Shown here: piece by piece, positions 63,177 through 64,000 of the stretch
Layout: each line of letters starts with the position of its first letter
How positions within the stretch are numbered: position 1 is the first letter of the stretch
Assembly (NCBI GenBank): GCA_025210515.1
Contig: JAOARM010000050.1
Coordinates: 91,675-155,674 of the forward strand
Reading direction: 5' to 3'
From: Vallitalea sp.
GTDB lineage: Bacteria > Bacillota > Clostridia > Lachnospirales > Vallitaleaceae
DNA length: 64,000 nt
Translations under genes and position numbers: made by a program
The notes under the pieces: generated by a model
Seen by the model: only the letters and a program-made list of their open reading frames with translations
Databases searched by the model: none
Told to the model about the DNA's origin: nothing

Positions 63177-63653
63177 ATGAAAATACTAATAATTAGTGAT
63201 ACACACGGAAATTTATCGAATGTAACAAAAATATTAAAAAGTATAAAAAATGTAAATAGAATAATTCATCTAGGAGATAATGAGAAAGATGCAGAAGAAT
63301 TAGATGTTTTATATAATATTCCTATAGATTATGTACCTGGTAATTGTGATTTTAATTCTTATGCACCTAGTGAAAAAATATTAACATTGAATGGAGTTAG
63401 AATTTTAATTACTCATGGTCACTATTATAATGTGAAATGGGAGTATGATACTATAGCAAAAACTGCTCAAGATAAAAAAGTAGATATAGTTTTATTTGGG
63501 CACACACATGTAGCTTTACAAAAAAATATTAAAGAAATTACACTAATTAATCCAGGAAGTATATCGTTGCCAAGAGACGGCAAACGCCCTAGTTTTGCGG
63601 TACTTGAGATAGACGCAGATAAAAAAATTCATATTACAATAAAAAAAATATAA
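63177..63653 (+). CDS. YfcE/MJ0936-family metallophosphoesterase (short form)
   Basis: A 158-residue phosphodiesterase with LIISDTHGN, IHLGDNEKDAEEL, PGNCDF, ITHGHYYNV and LFGHTHVA, ending with NPGSISLPRDGKRPSFAVLEI. It follows rdgB by 63 bases with CGGAGGAG before the ATG. It is smaller than its relative at 40014 and is the usual third gene after rph-rdgB. Confidence 0.92.
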   Translation: MKILIISDTHGNLSNVTKILKSIKNVNRIIHLGDNEKDAEELDVLYNIPIDYVPGNCDFNSYAPSEKILTLNGVRILITHGHYYNVKWEYDTIAKTAQDKKVDIVLFGHTHVALQKNIKEITLINPGSISLPRDGKRPSFAVLEIDADKKIHITIKKI

Positions 63654-63661
63654 AAAAACCA

Positions 63662-63690
63662 TTGACAAAGTATCAAACCGTGTGTATAAT
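63662..63690 (+). promoter_or_regulatory. Promoter of the tRNA cluster
   Basis: A perfect TTGACA (63662-63667) and a perfect TATAAT (63685-63690) with a 17-base spacer lie 42 bases before the first tRNA, as expected for a strong stable-RNA promoter. Confidence 0.9.
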
Positions 63691-63731
63691 AACTCTTGCG
63701 TTAAAGAAACGACAAAAAACATTATGAATTA

Positions 63732-63806
63732 CGGGGTGTGGCTCAGCTTGGCTAGAGCGCTTGATTTGGGTTCAAGAGGCCGCAGGTTCGAATCCTGTCA
63801 CCCCGA
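63732..63806 (+). tRNA. tRNA-Pro (TGG)
   Basis: The cloverleaf is complete: acceptor CGGGGTG with CACCCCG, D-arm GCTC...GAGC, anticodon arm CTTGA-TTTGGGT-TCAAG with anticodon TGG, and T-arm CAGGTTCGAATCCTG. The discriminator base is A and no CCA is encoded. Confidence 0.95.
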
Positions 63807-63811
63807 TATCT

Positions 63812-63882
63812 GCGGGTGTAGTTCAATGGTAGAACACCAGCCTTCCAAGCTGGATACGTGGGTTCGATTCCCATCACCCGCT
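63812..63882 (+). tRNA. tRNA-Gly (TCC)
   Basis: Acceptor GCGGGTG pairs with CACCCGC. The anticodon arm is CCAGC-CTTCCAA-GCTGG with anticodon TCC, and the T-arm is TGGGTTCGATTCCCA. The discriminator base is T and no CCA is encoded. Confidence 0.95.
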
Positions 63883-63925
63883 TGTGATTAGCAATAATTA
63901 CATCGCAAGAATTTAACTTGCAGAT

Positions 63926-63999
63926 GTGCCTGTAGCTCAGTTGGATAGAGCAGTGGCCTTCTAAGCCACGTGTCCGGGGTTCGAATCCCTGCAGGCACG
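63926..63999 (+). tRNA. tRNA-Arg (TCT)
   Basis: Acceptor GTGCCTG pairs with CAGGCAC. The anticodon arm is GTGGC-CTTCTAA-GCCAC with anticodon TCT, and the T-arm is CGGGGTTCGAATCCCTG. The discriminator base is G. It ends one base before the window edge, so the cluster may continue. Confidence 0.94.
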
Positions 64000-64000
64000 C

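Noticed and set aside
63682..63891. 69-codon frame across the tRNA genes
   Set aside because: It runs through two clear tRNA cloverleafs.

Overview
The window is low-GC DNA with Gram-positive ribosome-binding sites (AGGAGG-type, with many GTG and TTG starts). It carries a GerMN-domain gene, a Tyr-rich coat-like protein, Hcp, a fucose/propanediol microcompartment and a flavin-based electron-transfer locus. Together these suggest a strictly anaerobic, probably spore-forming member of the Clostridia (Lachnospirales-like). The genus cannot be fixed from the sequence alone.

Layout. 1-5.5 kb: the 3' end of an ArsC-type reductase, a lipid-linked sugar glycosyltransferase with a membrane GT-C-like partner, a small secreted protein and an Xaa-Pro aminopeptidase. 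5.6-11.4 kb: a Tyr/Arg/Pro-rich protein, a fused ABC ATPase/permease with a lipoprotein, and hybrid cluster protein. 11.4-33.4 kb: L-fucose catabolism. fucI is followed by a LacI-type regulator, an extra FtsH-like protease, a small membrane protein, an ECF sigma/anti-sigma pair and a secreted protein. Then come a DeoR-type regulator and a long same-strand cluster (20440-33344): fucA, B12-dependent diol dehydratase (pduCDE), reactivase (pduGH), adenosyltransferase, CoA-acylating aldehyde dehydrogenase, Zn alcohol dehydrogenase, four single-domain BMC shell genes, pduL, a pentameric vertex protein and a PduT-like tandem BMC protein. 33.4-47 kb: housekeeping and envelope genes (PspC, PrsW, GalM, PpiC, ROK, DUF202, YfcE, DUF1189, an RlmL-type methyltransferase, a secreted papain-like protease, a DHH phosphoesterase and a lipase-like hydrolase), with several intergenic inverted-repeat elements and a possible small RNA. 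47-58.5 kb: an extracellular-electron-transfer-like locus. It holds Ndh2 with an extra C-terminal membrane domain, EetA, EetB, a UbiD/UbiA/UbiX quinone module, an ABC transporter with a divergent binding lipoprotein, a lipoprotein with a flavinylation motif, and a DcuSR/CitAB-like two-component system. 58.6-64 kb: a cell-wall amidase, a GerMN protein, rph-rdgB-yfcE, and tRNA-Pro, tRNA-Gly and tRNA-Arg behind a consensus promoter.

How the genes work together. FucI makes L-fuculose, and a kinase not present here must phosphorylate it. FucA carries a C-terminal encapsulation-like helix and should split fuculose-1-phosphate inside the shell to lactaldehyde and DHAP. Lactaldehyde would be reduced to 1,2-propanediol, dehydrated by PduCDE to propionaldehyde, and then either oxidised by PduP/PduL or reduced by the alcohol dehydrogenase. 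The 48-56 kb locus would pass NADH electrons through a dedicated demethylmenaquinone-type pool to membrane and flavin carriers outside the cell.

The strongest points for a second look are: the electron-transfer locus with its own quinone module and ABC transporter; the fucose compartment built on a B12 enzyme; a Lys/Glu-rich shell protein whose gene has a second, in-frame, near-perfect translation start; near-identical encapsulation peptides on two neighbouring enzymes; and families of nested inverted repeats in intergenic DNA.
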